Positions 36,301 through 48,826 of a stretch of 64,000 bases of DNA are shown here, in pieces. The notes below the pieces were generated by a model that was given only the letters and a program-made list of their open reading frames with translations, ran no database searches and was not told where the DNA came from. Every line of letters begins with the position of its first letter. The stretch's first letter is position 1. The stretch is from Apostichopus japonicus (taxonomy: Eukaryota > Echinodermata > Holothuroidea > Aspidochirotida > Stichopodidae): contig NC_092565.1 in NCBI RefSeq assembly GCF_037975245.1, positions 23,617,999 to 23,681,998 of the forward strand, in the 5' to 3' direction. The translations under genes and the position numbers were made by a program.

Positions 36301-37700
36301 GAACTGGAACGGTGGTGTTGGGGAGGGGTGAGTATGGAAGAGGGGGAGAGTATGGAAGAGGGAAGCTTTAAGATCGTGGAGTTTTAAGTGTTGTTGACAG
36401 ATGAGGCGCAGGTCATGCAGAACTGGAGGGGGCTGGGAAACTGAGAAGGTAACCCCCCACCCCACAGGTGCTATAACATAGGCCTATTCATGTAACTGAA
36501 ATCACCCTTATGACGCACACAGCACCATATTCACTTTTGTTGGTGTTTTGCAATATTGTGACTATAACTGCCGACTTTTATTCACGAAGTTTGAAATTTA
36601 CCAAGAGCAAATAAACCCCAAGTGACCGTCAGCTGATCAGAAAGATCTGCTAAATATGCTGTATTCATTCACCTTCTAAACACATTTTGTACATTTAACC
36701 TTATGTCAGACGAAGGTCATATGCATAAGTTTCATCTTAATTTTAACCGTTTTTAGGAGTTTATCCTTTTAACAATCATCACGTGTGTATTGATATCGCC
36801 ATAATTAAGGTTTGAATAAACAATGATAACATCAACGAAAGTAAAACCTCGCTTTGGTACAGTGGATTCGCGAGGAATTCACTATAAGGTCGCATCCTGT
36901 ATGAATCACCAGTGACATCTACTCTAATGATTATTCATAAGGTGACGCTATTGATTTCATTCATTCTCAAAATCGTCGCATTAAATGAGCCGTTCCGTAT
37001 AGAAAGGCTTCAAGAAATTTATCTGGTTTCAGTGTTTACGAAATTGATTAAATCTTTACTAATTCATGAGATATTGGGAATATATAATTCGAAATCCTTC
37101 CTACTAAAAAATCGATAAACTACCAAGAACCGAAAAAAAGAAACTGAAATCAAATTGTCTGCGTGAATTTCGTAGTTATAGCCTACTGTATGTCCATTTT
37201 AGCACCAATGTGTGTTTTATAAACTGCATGTGAACTACAAAGCGAACACAAAGGCTTCGAGAGACCGGAAATGGCCCGCCGGAGACAATTATGTCACATA
37301 GCCCCTGTTTTCTTGAGGACCACATTTTCCCTTAAGAATAGTATGCAAGTAAGAATACATTATTATCGTCCAATATTTCCGTGGCCCTCCAATGGACCCC
37401 GAACTGTACCCCAGACTGACCTCTGTCTCGTCCGGCATATGCGAACATGAACCATTGAAAATATGATATAACTTATTTCTTTCATATTTTCGTTCCCTTT
37501 TAAGGAGGGAAATGTGTTAACCCCATGTATATTTAATGACCCCGTGCAACGATATCGTTGCCCCTCCCCAACTCCCTCACCCAACCCAAGCCCTTTTCTG
37601 GTATAGCACATTTAAATAAATGTACGCCACCAGATAAAGGAAATGTTCAGTTTTCCTTAAAGAATGACTTCCTTTTCGGAGGGCAGCCCGCAAAGATTCC
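33361..37700. other. CpG-rich, no confirmed gene
   Basis: CpG frequency rises sharply at about 33,370. An 85-codon + frame around 35880-36135 (WLTTYLNELLIQVVFLLWEA) is hydrophobic and could be a membrane-protein fragment or chance. Other open frames (33359-33749, 36235-36465, 37558-37761) show no domain. A (CATA)n tract lies at 33549-33567. Confidence 0.3.
33889..33922. repeat. perfect hairpin, 14-bp stem
   Basis: TTAATGCTTCATCC, a six-base loop, then GGATGAAGCATTAA. No T-run follows and there is no sign that it is a terminator or RNA gene. Confidence 0.85.
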
Positions 37701-37715
37701 TCAGTACACTCGCTC

Positions 37716-37779
37716 ACCAATCAGAGCGAACGCTTTCATGACGTCAGACGCTGCGAAATAACTTCTTAAAATGGTGGCG
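37716..37779. promoter_or_regulatory. candidate promoter cluster: CCAAT, CRE, YY1-like
   Basis: ACCAATCAG at 37716-37724, a perfect TGACGTCA at 37739-37746 and AAAATGGTGGCG at 37768-37779 lie within 64 bases of CpG-rich sequence. These match the CCAAT box, cAMP-response element and YY1-type motif. Direction and target gene are unknown. Confidence 0.35.
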
Positions 37780-38071
37780 TGCGTTATGATTATATTGGTT
37801 CACCCCATCGAAACCATTTAGACGCTTTTTATTTCGGTGAATCATAAAATGACCACGTATAGCGTTTTGCTTACCCATTCTTTCTGCCGAAGTTGATAAA
37901 AATTGGAGGAAAAATAACTGAATGTTACGTGCCAAGGGTTTGAAATTATCCACTGTGTGACGTAAGCATCTTTAATTCAAATGAAAACGCGACTCGGGCT
38001 TTGTTTTACATCCGGCGTTAATAGGTTAGCTACGTTGCTCTCTTTGTGGAATTCTATGCATCTCCATAAAG

Positions 38072-39807
38072 ACGACTATGTACCCAATATCATATAAACC
38101 CGAATCTGTACACAGTATCATATAAACCCGACTCTGTATACAGTATCATATAAACCCGACTCTGTACACAGTATCATATAAACCCGACTCTGTACACGGT
38201 ATCATATAAACCCGACTCTGTACACATATAAACCCGACTATGTACGCAATATCATATAAACCCGACTTTGTACACAGTATCATATAAACCCGACTGTACA
38301 CAGTATCATATAAACCCGAATTTGTACACAGTATCATATAAACCCGACTCTGTATACAGTATCATATAAACCCGACTCTGTACACAGTATCATATAAACC
38401 CGACTCTGTACACGGTATCATATAAACCCGACTCTGTACACATATAAACCCGACTATGTACGCAATATCATATAAACCCGACTTTGTACACAGTATCATA
38501 TAAACCCGACTATGTACGCAATATCATATAAACCCGACTTTGTACACAGTATCATATAAACCCGACTCTGTACACGGTATCATATAAACCCGACTCTGTA
38601 CACAGTATCATATAAACCCGACTCTGTACACAGTATCATATAAATCCGACTGTACACAGTATCATATAAACCCGACTGTACACATATAAACCCGAGTATG
38701 TACGCAATATCATATAAACCCGACTCTGTACACGGTATCATATAAACCCGACTGTACACATCATATAAACCCGAGTATGTACGCAATATCATATAAACCC
38801 GACTTTGTACACAGTATCATATAAACCCGACTGTACACAGTATCATATAAACCCGACTGTACGCAGTATCATATAAACCCGACTCTGTACACAGTATCAT
38901 ATAAACCCGACTCTGTACACGGTATCATATAAACCCGACTCTGTACACATATAAACCCGACTATGTACGCAATATCATATAAACCCGACTTTGTACACAG
39001 TATCATATAAACCCGACTGTACACAGTATCATATAAACCCGACTGTATACAGTATCATATAAACCCGACTCTGTACACAGTATCATATAAACCCGACTAT
39101 GCACACAGTATCATATAAACCCGACTCTGTACACAGTATCATATAAACCCGACTATGTATACAGTATCATATAAACCCGACTATGTACGCAATATCATAT
39201 AAACCCGACTCTGTACACAGTATCATATAAATCCGACTGTACACAGTATCATATAAACCCGACTGTATACAGTATCATATAAACCCGACTATGCACACAG
39301 TATCATATAAACCCGACTGTACACAGTATCATATAAACCCGACTATGCACACAGTATCATATAAACCCGACTATGTACGCAGTATCACATAAACCCGACT
39401 ACGTACACAGTATCATTTAAACCCGACTGTACACAGTATCATATAAATCCGACTGTACACAGTATCATATAAACCCGACTGTATACAGTATCATATAAAC
39501 CCGACTCTGTACACAGTATCATATAAACCCGACTATGCACACAGTATCATATAAACCCGACTTTGTACACAGTATCATATAAACCCGACTATGCACACAG
39601 TATCATATAAACCCGACTATGTACGCAATATCATATAAACCCGACTCTGTACACAGTATCATATAAACCCGACTGTACACAGTATCATATAAACCCGACT
39701 CTGTACACAGTATCATATAAACCCGACTATGCACACAGTATCACATAAACCCGACTACGTACACAGTATCATTTAAACCCGACTACGTACGCAATATCAT
39801 ATTAACC
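38072..39807. repeat. large minisatellite, 25-28-bp unit, about 65 copies
   Basis: The unit is built on CATATAAACCCGACT followed by variants such as CTGTACACAGTAT, GTACACAGTAT, ATGTACGCAATAT or ATGCACACAGTAT. The order of variants recurs in blocks (for example around 38200, 38415 and 38925), so higher-order duplication has occurred. The - strand open frames here are only translations of the repeat. Confidence 0.97.
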
Positions 39808-40548
39808 AATAAAGTTAGTACGACAACTGGTAACACAAGCTGCGTTAATTTGATGTGTGAAATTATATGCATATTCGAGAAATTGCAAGATGAGATGATC
39901 TTTCATTAACCCGTAGCACACATCGTAGAAAGTGTTAAACTATATCAAGACAGTTGCGTAGTTACATGTGCAGCATAGATCTCCTTAGAGAGTGCAGGAA
40001 CCGATTTGTTCTGAAGAGAGTATAAGCTACTCGGCCATTTTCCCAAGATCACGTGATCATTTGTAAACAGCCTTTACACAGTGGACCAGTCACCAACCTT
40101 TAACCAGATCACGTGTACTGTATATTTCCCTTCCAAGGGACTCGTGCTACGCGCTTCGTAACATCATCATGTATGTATCATCAATGTATGGGGACCGGGA
40201 TTGAGAGTGGATCAAGTTGTTTTTAGTCTTCATACTGAGCTAAGTATCTTATAGCTATCTCAATAGAGGTGACACTTGTGACCTACATATCCTTTTCAAT
40301 TTACGTCAGCTGATTGCGGGACTTATTTTTGTTTTGGAACTAAATTATCGGCAATGCCTTATTGTCGTTAAAATGTACTGCCATTAAAAGTGCGTTTACA
40401 TGAATTAAGTCGTCCATGCCTCAATATTTATAAATTGTGTGCCCGAAAAGTCAAGTGTTGTCATTTATCAGAGTAATAAGGTAATAAGATAATGCTGACT
40501 CATAATCGCAGCTCAAAGGTCACCCGAAATCATTTTACTTTGACGTCA
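39808..40548. other. no gene recognised
   Basis: Unique sequence between the minisatellite and the TIR element, with two E-box palindromes (ATCACGTGATC near 40050, ATCACGTG near 40109). Confidence 0.4.
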
Positions 40549-40723
40549 ATAAGCGAGTTCAGAGTTTGCATTGCGCAATGGAGGTCAAGAGGTCAAATAA
40601 GAATACTCTCGTTGCGACGAGAGTTGTATGCTCGCGTACCCACGTTAACTTAATGAGCACTTACAGTAAACATTAGAAATCGCATAATTTACGTCTAAAT
40701 TTACTCTGTTTTTTCGCTTTGGG

Positions 40724-41244
40724 ATGGATATTCCTACAAGTTTGGAAGAGTTTAAACTTTGGAAAGTTGACAGACTGAAGGAATTTTTAAAGAAACGAAA
40801 GTTGAAGATGAATGGCCGGAAAGAAGAGTTGGTTGCTTTAGCGTATGCTGCCGTTCAGATGAACATTGCTGAAGTTAATAAAGCAGATGCGCGAAATGAA
40901 AAGGCAGATGACTACGCATCGGTACTTCAGGTTGAAGGAAAGACCATGCCCGATCCTCTTTTCGGATTTACCACTTGCATAGGAGGGCGAAATTGAAATG
41001 AAAAAATGGCCGCCTTGCATGTACATTGATATTGCGCATTATTTTACCAGTATTGATAACATTGAACTGAAGCAAAGATTGATGACGGACTATAAAGATG
41101 GTAAAGTCTTCAGCTATTTAGAGTCTGGGTGGCTCAGGGAAATATTTTACAATGTCATTTCTGCCGAGTCAAGGTTGTGCTCTCTAAAGGCAGAGTGTAC
41201 ACCATCGCAGCGTATTAATAATATTCCTTGGAATAACCCCTGGA
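40724..41244 (+). pseudogene. frameshifted 5' part of a SAP/SWIM (YqaJ-associated) family gene
   Basis: The ATG at 40724 follows a 5' leader and opens a SAP-like DNA-binding helix pair (SLEEFKLWKVDRLKEFLKKR, then KMNGRKEELVALAYAAV, residues about 6-45). The frame stops at 40994-40996 just after GKTMPDPLFGF. The homologous continuation (GEIEMKKWPPCMYIDIAHYF, then KDGKVFSYLESGWLREIFYN and LKAECTPSQRINNIPW) is in the +1 frame to about 41244, implying a one-base indel near 40980-40990. In families I recall (SAP plus SWIM zinc finger plus YqaJ-type nuclease, multicopy in marine invertebrates) this continues into a CxC...CxH zinc finger. Here similarity ends just before it, so the zinc finger and nuclease are missing. 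Confidence 0.6.
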
Positions 41245-41343
41245 AATCCCCCCACCCACTATTATTTTTTTATAATGTTCTTCGCCAAATAAAATAAATA
41301 TTTTTATTTATTTTTTTCGAACAAATTGAACCCACCCTATAAG

Positions 41344-41919
41344 AGGACAAACAAAAACGAATGACCGAATGACAATTGACTTTGTACAAGGTTAATTATC
41401 ATTCGCGAATGACAGCGAATGACAGCGAATGACAACGAATAACAACGAAGGACGGTGGTGAGTGGATATAAGAGGGATAAGAGAGAAGAGGTCCCACCTT
41501 TATGATCAGTCTGGGAAAAGAACCTCCGCCAGGGAGGCGACCGTCCCCTTGCCCTGGGGGGGGGGGTAATAAAAACAATAATTTTTATACAGCAATATTT
41601 TTTTTCAATTCCCCTAAGTTCACGGGGTAAAATCCCACAGGACAAGTCAAACATCTTGCTCAAGAATTTACCGAAAACACCGGTCACAGTCGCAAAATGT
41701 CAACTCGAATTTTTGCGATTTAAACCCCAATTTTCCGATTTTTTTGCGTGGCTTTAATATACCCACAAAGTCTGAACTGTGATATCCGGTTGAAGCAAAT
41801 GTCTGTGCTGTCATTTACTTTCATTCGTTTTAGTCAACGCAATTTTTTAGTGTGTAGGCCTACAACATATCGTCATTCGTTATGTGTAACGCAATTGTCA
41901 TTCGTTTTAGTAACACCCC
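41344..41919. mobile_element. hAT MITE with perfect 8-bp TSD
   Basis: CCTATAAG at 41336-41343 is duplicated at 41920-41927. The ends are inverted and imperfect, converging on AAAACGAATGAC. Subterminal CGAATGAC motifs occur repeatedly in direct order at the left (41359-41450) and inverted at the right (41819-41905), the transposase-binding-site pattern of hAT elements. At 576 bp there is no transposase. Confidence 0.8.
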
Positions 41920-42642
41920 CCTATAAGTAGTAGGAATATGCCAAGAATAAGACTAAGCTTATTTTAAATCACGCATAAAAATGAAGAGAACTAATATTTC
42001 TTAACATGAAAAACCATGTAGTTGCAACTACAAGATACCAATGCCTCTACTATGCAGTGTTCGTTGATGGACGTAAAAGCAACGAGTATGAGGATAGGTA
42101 TATGTAGGCCTATTTAGATCTACAGTTCTGTCAGTGTCACTGTTAGTATTTTAGACTCGAGTTGCTTACGATATTCTCTAAAAAACAGTTCAGGCTCATA
42201 ATGACAAACAAAAGGGCAAAATAGTTTGTTCCATGCTATATTTTAAATTCATTTCCGAAAATTATCAGTTAGAACTTCCGCGAAGCATTAAGACACCCGC
42301 AACCACGTAAGGTCGCGTAACCCATACGAAGGATACAGTCACATATACTCCTTTTTCCCGTTCGTAGGCCTATATCAGACTAACTATTTCACGTGCGATA
42401 CGGACCTGTGTTCCATTATATTATTATGAAGTAGTTTCAGTCAATTTATACACGTTTTTAAGTCGTAAACACACCGAAATATGCACTAGAAATAAATTCC
42501 GAATGTCGCAGTAACCCATTCTTAGTGCGATTATCGTTATGAAAAGCTGTCATTGTTTACGTTTTCCGAGGATTCAATTCTCAGTTGACCTGACCCCAAG
42601 TGAGAATCGGGCATGCGCACTCGTAACTCTGAACTCGCTTAT

Positions 42643-45600
42643 AGAACTGTTAAGGTCGCCAATACGTGAATCTTATCTAAAAAATCTTTTATAACGCTTG
42701 GTGACTTAAACATAATGCTGAACGTCTGTAAGTAATATGGAAATCGTTCGGGTAGGCAACTTCTTTGTTACTCCGTCACAAAAGAGAGTATGACGTCCCA
42801 TGTTTATAGTAGCCGTTCGATGGCGAGCAATCACCATGGAGATCACCTTGACAGTGCGACACAGAAGACGTATAACCTACTCGGACCTGTGCCTGGTACA
42901 GAGTCACACAGTGTTGTATTTCATATAGTATAGTGACTTGGACAAGCTAATGCGCATAACGAGCTATGGGTGGATGGGAGAGAGTTAAAAAAAATTCACT
43001 GCTCATTTTTGTTACGAGGAGGTTCATTGGTCGCAAGAGTTACTGCATCATTCCAATGAGACGGAACAACATATTTTAGCAATTGGAAAGGGTCATATGA
43101 ATGTATTATGTTTTCTCTCTGAATTTGAAGGATAGAAAATTATCCGTGTTAGCAATGTCCAATCCAGCTAACTTAAGTCCGGCATTCACCCCTCCCCCAC
43201 CCCACCGCATCACCCCACTGCCTCACCCAACACACACATACTCTTGTTTATTCGGATTATTAGCAAATATGAAGTGCTTGTAGCATTTCTAGTTGCCTTC
43301 TGTAGCTGAACATGTCGTTGACCTATACACGTAATATTACATCTGATATATGCTTGACTTGTGATTTTCTCCCACGACTGCAATAGAATGGCAATTTGAT
43401 TCGTCATTACCACCATGCTTCATTAATCTACAGACAGAAATAGCAAGGCAACAAAAAAAAAGAGAGAGAAAAAAAGGTATAATTAACATTTAAATCCATA
43501 TCAAGCGTTTAAATCGTCGACGTCATTTCCGGAGATTAAGGCAATAATAAGGTTTGGAATGATAGAAAGTTTGAATTTTCTTTTATACAAAGAGGCTCAG
43601 GGAAGCATGGAAGGATTGTACATGCAGCATAAAATATAATGTAAACACATTTCTGCCTATATTAGTAATGAAGCATACACAACTATGGATCTGTCATTCG
43701 GGCTAAAAGATGGATTCGGTATTATAGATAACATAATGAATAACACATAAATCCGGTTTAACCGAAAACAACCAGGAAACACTCTATTCAACTTCAATTT
43801 TAAAAAGCCATGAGACAAGATGGTATAAGATTCACGTGATAATGGGAGCATGATACTATTAATATAGCCCTGAGGCACCAAGTCGATGTAAATAAAGTCA
43901 CATATAGACTATATACACTCAATTTCCTTGACGTATTTCAGTTTGGTCGACCACGTTATCTCCTTTAAGAGTGTTATTTATTGATGTAGGCATGTGCTGA
44001 ATTGCAATTGTCAATTGCAAATCTCATTTTGAGATATAGTACTCGGTAGGATTGGTAAAGTTGTTAAAAGATATATTGACCACGCACAGCACGATATTCT
44101 GAAAATGTTACACTTTTTTTGGCCTGGTAGGTTAAGCTGCTGTGTAAATATTGACATATGGCTATACATCATAATAAAAACATGTAAACGATCCATACCT
44201 CCTAAAAAATTTTTTTTTTTAGTATAGTTGGTTGCCTAGTTTAATGATTTAAGCTACGTCACTAAATTTTTATTTTCTGGGAAAGGCGATAAACATAGTT
44301 AAAATTAATTATCAGTAAAATAATACTTTATCTTTGAGCCTTCTTGTGGGACTCTGAGGATCGCATTTGCGTTTCTTTAATGGTTTCTAAAAGTCATTTT
44401 AATGTCACGAAGGACTTGTGCCGAGTAGATTAAGAGATTCGAACTTTGAAATTTCATCTTTCCCCTGACTTTGCCCTGATCCATTGACTTCGTAAAGAGT
44501 ACCAGGCAATTATTAAATACTCAGTTTGAAATTTCATGCAAAAAACATCCGATAGTCTGACTATAAATTTGACAAGACTGCTAAAATTGCCTGCTTATAT
44601 CGCATGTTAGCTTCCGAGTCGGCATGATAAACATTGACTATCCATAATGAAACTAGTTTTAATTATAAGAATTGACACATTTGAAGTAATGGATCCTTTC
44701 TCCTCGCCTTAAAGAACTAATAAAAATGGCATCATCAGATATTAAATGTTGCTATCCTGTAGATATTTTATTAGGCATGAAAGCAAAGTCCCTGTTGCAT
44801 ATCCACCTCTCTGGCTTCCTAGTGGCTTCGGTGATTTTTGAAGTGAAGTTAAAGTCATAGCTTAAAGAAACGAATCGTTTGTGTACCGACAGACCGAGGT
44901 TCCGATTTTATTTCCTGCTCACTCACATTTTCATCTTCTCATGTATTTAAACGAGACATAAACCCAACCATCATGATTGGTCTATGTGTGATAGAAACAA
45001 CTGTCTAGAACAAAATTCTCCAAAAAGCTAAGAAAAATCTTACTCCATTTGGGAGATACAACATATTTCATGTTTCTCCACACACACAAGGCAGAAGACT
45101 TGATCAAGTCTAAGTATGACATCATCGAACCACATATGATTCAGGTTTTGGTTCCTTGCTGGAAGCAAAAGAACCTAGGCTATAGTGCAATTAGGTTGGC
45201 CAGTGTGTGTGTGTGTGCATCTATGTTACTTGCTTGGGTCCGCGATAACTCAACAACGGTTTGATGAACAGCTGTCATACTTGCACTGCAGACTATGTAT
45301 TATAGTGAGTAGGTGTGCCCTATTGGTGCTGGCAGTGACCATATGAATATTAATGAAGTTATGGGGTCAATTATAAACATCTTTACATAACAGTAAAATT
45401 CGCAACCTGGAGTCGAATTGTAGCAAAATTTGGCATACTGTTGTTGGTTAACAGCTCGCATATGTAGGTTTATGTTTTTGGGCTCATCTGGGCCCCAAAA
45501 AATTCAGGGCCCATTTTGGATCGAGTGAGCGCAAGTGTTATTTCCATCTCCAATGCATTTTGGTTCACATTGTTTGGGCCCGATTTGTGGGACTCAATTT

Positions 45601-45811
45601 TTGGGGACCATTTGGGTCCACATGTTTGGGTTTACATTTTGGGGGGGGCAAACATTTTTGGGGTGGGGCCAAAAATATTGTTAGCCAGTTTGTTCGGGCC
45701 GAGTACTTTTGAGACCATTTAGGCGCTAATTTTTATCGGGCCCAACTTAACAGTTAGATCATTGAAAGTAATGGAAAAGTCAGGATATTTGGACCCTCAA
45801 TTGTGTTCTGC
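42643..45811. other. no gene recognised
   Basis: Mostly CpG-containing unique sequence. A-rich and T-rich runs lie at 43452-43475 and 44207-44220. From about 45480 to 45720 the sequence is a degenerate TTTGGG/GGGCCC-type repeat whose open frame is not a gene. Confidence 0.35.
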
Positions 45812-46031
45812 GAAAACCATGACTATACCATGCAAATCATGACTGTATAATGTGCAAACCGTGACTATACTATGCAAACCATGACTGTATAATGTGCAAA
45901 CCGTGACTATACTGTGCAAACCGTGACTATACTATGCAAACCATGACTATATTGTGCAAACAATGACTACGGTATACTGTGCAAACCATGACTGTATATT
46001 GTGCAAGCCATGACTATACTATGCAAACCAC
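45812..46031. repeat. short tandem repeat, ~20-24-bp unit
   Basis: GCAAACCATGACTATACT-like units, with variants (CCGTGACTATACTGT, TGTATAATGT), occur about ten times. Confidence 0.9.
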
Positions 46032-47130
46032 CCCAAATAGTTTTCAGTCAACATTTTGCTGGCTGAAGTTAGACATATAGCAATAACTTAACTATGCAGT
46101 GACAGCTTTGGAACCTGCCCATTTGTGTGAAGTTGATACTATGCATTCATTATATCAACTATGCTATTGGGTGATGACATGCAACACTACGCAAGGAACC
46201 CCATAGTGCTATTGTTGTTTGTTCTTTGTTACCATGCTTATTTTCTGTAATGGAGTTGGGTATCCTAAATATTGCACCAAGTAACATTAAAGACAATGGT
46301 TTAAGCGTCAACACTGGTAGCATTCTACCTTGACATATGAAGAAGAAAAAAAGTGAAAGGTTTTAGTTCCTAGTGACAGTATGACATCACCGATTTACAG
46401 AATGACAGCTGCCATATAAGACCTTCAAGATGTGATACGTCCCAAAGAGAGCAAGATATTTCTTTGCTGCTTTGGGGAGTTGTTCATCACATGCAAACGA
46501 TTTCTTTCGTTATAAGCTAACGATGATAGTTTCATATGCGAATCATTTAAGTATGTTCTAACAACAGCCAAAATGTGCATAAAACGTGATATCAAATCTT
46601 TCATTTACTTGCAATGAAGGATAAATTTGTGAATCCAAACTGCGTTTACAAATGAAACATTTGCTCTATGGTTATCGAATTTGTAACTTTCAGAGATCAA
46701 CAAATTTAAAATACAGCTGTTTGCTATCGGTCGCTGATTTCCATCAAAATGAGTTTCATTACTTACAATTCTCATGTTTAATATCACCCCGGTGGGTGAT
46801 AGATAAACAAAAACGGTTACAGGCCTTGTCATCTACTGGAGATGAATAAACGTAACACAATCATTGGGGTTGGGGGTGAGTAGAGGGGTACTAGAGGCAC
46901 AAGATAGTGGACCTCGTGGGCAGAGAGCAGTGAATTATTTTACACACAGTGTTGTATATAGTTGTGCGGAGAAAACTGTCTGGACAATGGGGTGTTGTTT
47001 CACTTCTGCGCATCACAGGACGAAGTACGCTAGCCAATGACAGTATCAAACAGGAACATATTTAGTGACGAAAATTTGGTCTGTAGGGACGATGGTTTGA
47101 GGTGGGATTTAAAGAAACTTTCATTTAAGG
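46032..47130. other. no gene recognised
   Basis: Unique sequence without recognised domains or repeats. Confidence 0.4.
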
Positions 47131-47492
47131 CAGGGGTTACCTAACTGGGGTGCATGATCCCCCAGGGGGTGCGTGAGTCAATCCCAGGGGGTTCGTGAGA
47201 CGTTTCTGAAAGTCAAAACTAGAGTACTTTTTACTAAAATATGATATATCATATAATTTAGTAATGTACAAAAGTCGTACCTATCGACAAACTCTTTTCG
47301 CGTTCCATACGCAAAGTTGTGCCGTACCGTGCATGTGATACATAACTGAATTATGAAACAGACACAGGCTGTTATGCGTATTATAGTGTAATAATGACTC
47401 AGATCGTGTCTCAAAAAGTTGGGGCTCGTGGACAACTCTGACATCCACAGGAGGTTCGTGGGGGGGGGGGGGGGTAAAGTTAGGGGACCCTG
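47131..47492. mobile_element. hAT MITE
   Basis: The left end CAGGGGTTACCTAACTGGGG matches the complement of the right end (CAGGGTCCCCTAACTTTACC) in the typical hAT CAGGG...CCTAAC style. The flanks ATTTAAGG (47123-47130) and ATTTAAGA (47493-47500) match at seven of eight bases. The 362-bp element has G-rich subterminal runs and no transposase. Confidence 0.75.
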
Positions 47493-47808
47493 ATTTAAGA
47501 CATTAATGTACGTAACTTTTACTGGAAATTGTTGCTAGGTCATGAAAAGTTCAAAAATGGGATAATTTTCGGCAGAATTCCCCTTTGTTTGAGTACAAGT
47601 GAAAAGTTCTAGGTCCCAGTACGAATACTCAAATAAATACCCTAATTAATACGCCTAAAGTAGGACTAGGGGTATACTAATCCACGAGTGATGGGAGTAT
47701 ATGAAATTATCATGTAAGACTATAGTACGAACTCAGTACAAGTCTGCTCTGAAGTAAGTAAAAAACAAAAATATTGAATATCACATAATATTGCATATTA
47801 GATTTTAC

Positions 47809-47847
47809 GAATAATAATAATAATAATAATAATGATAATAATAATAT
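47809..47847. repeat. (AAT)n microsatellite at the LINE 3' side
   Basis: ATA/ATG trinucleotides immediately left of the poly-T (the LINE poly-A on the - strand). Confidence 0.9.
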
Positions 47848-48826
47848 TTTTTTTTTCATCTCCTTTATTGCAATCTTTAGTCTGCATCATACATATGAGA
47901 GGAAATATACAAATATTCGCTTAATATAAATAAAAACAAAACTGGCGAATAAACTGGTATTACGTTTAATTACGGTGTTTCAAAGAGAGTGCAACAAGTT
48001 CGGAATGCTGTATACATGTCCTCATAACTTATAATGTTACGGGCATTTGATTTTTCAATTCTTTTCTCTACTTGAAGCAGAAATTTGAATTTGTACATAA
48101 ATTCGGTTAAATGTGGTACTTTGTCTTTCATCTTCTGGCTAAAAATATAATACTTCAGATGAAAGATAAGAAAGTTGTAAGGATGTTTTGGGATTAACTT
48201 ATACCCAAACAAAATATCACGCTTACTGAAAACGAATTGAAACCCGAAAATACGCTGCTCTAAATCCAAAATAAAAGACGAAGTAATTTGGCAACCCCAA
48301 AATAGATGATCTAGAGTTTCTTCGAAACTTCCGCAAAAATTACACCTAGCATTATCAGTGAGCTTCATTTTATAACGTAGATAATTTGTTCCTAAAATAC
48401 GGTGTAAGAAACGAAATTGGAAATACCGAATCTTGCTCTCTCTACAAGACAAAAATGGAATACGAAATATAGTTTGCCATTGTGAATCATCGAATGAGAA
48501 TTCACCATTCCATTTTCTAATGGCAGTTGGAGGAGCAACTATGGTACTGATCAAAGAATTGTAGATATGGCGGGAACGCAACAAAGAAAGATCAATATTA
48601 ATCATTTCCTCTTTTGTATTCACCAAGGCCGTATTGTCTTTCCAATGTCTCGGTATGGCGGAAATAATGCCATAATACGTAGTAAATGGCAGTATAAGTC
48701 TAAAGAGAACTTGTTTTTAAAAGCCAAAAAGGACAAAAAACAGCCATTATCATCTAACAAGTCGTCAACCTTCACCACACCTTTTTTATACATGGAATTA
48801 TAAAAGAATGGACGATTGTCGACCTT
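47848..48826 (-). pseudogene. 5'-truncated L1/Tx1-like LINE ORF2 C-terminus
   Basis: On the - strand the main frame runs from 48716 to a stop at 47970 and reads YYGIISAIPRHWKDN, the motif ISTIVAPPTAIRKW, KIRYFQFRFLHRILGTNYL and CNFCGSFEETLDHLFWGC. The last is the C-x2-C...H-x4-C zinc-binding motif of the zf-RVT domain at the end of L1/Tx1-type ORF2. Upstream, KGVVKVDDLLDDNGCFLSFL and AFKNKF lie in another frame, and an in-frame TAA sits at 48717-48719, so there is a frameshift near 48700-48720. The reverse-transcriptase catalytic domain is missing. A 3' UTR with GCAATAAAGGAG and a short poly-A follow. Confidence 0.85.

Larger units (their letters stand above)
40552..42639. mobile_element. candidate TIR DNA transposon carrying a SAP/SWIM-family gene fragment
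   Basis: AAGCGAGTTCAGAGTT (within 40549-40566) is repeated exactly, inverted, at 42625-42642 (18 of 18 bases). Inside both ends a GGTCAAGAGGTCA / GGGTCAGGTCA block keeps weaker similarity. If the element starts at AGCGAG, both ends are flanked by TA, giving a possible TA target duplication. It contains the gene start at 40724 and a later hAT insertion at 41344-41919. No transposase domain is seen, so it would be non-autonomous or built on an unrecognised enzyme. Confidence 0.45.

Noticed and set aside
38072-39807. CRISPR array
   Set aside because: Tandem minisatellite without unique spacers, in eukaryotic-looking DNA; no cas genes.
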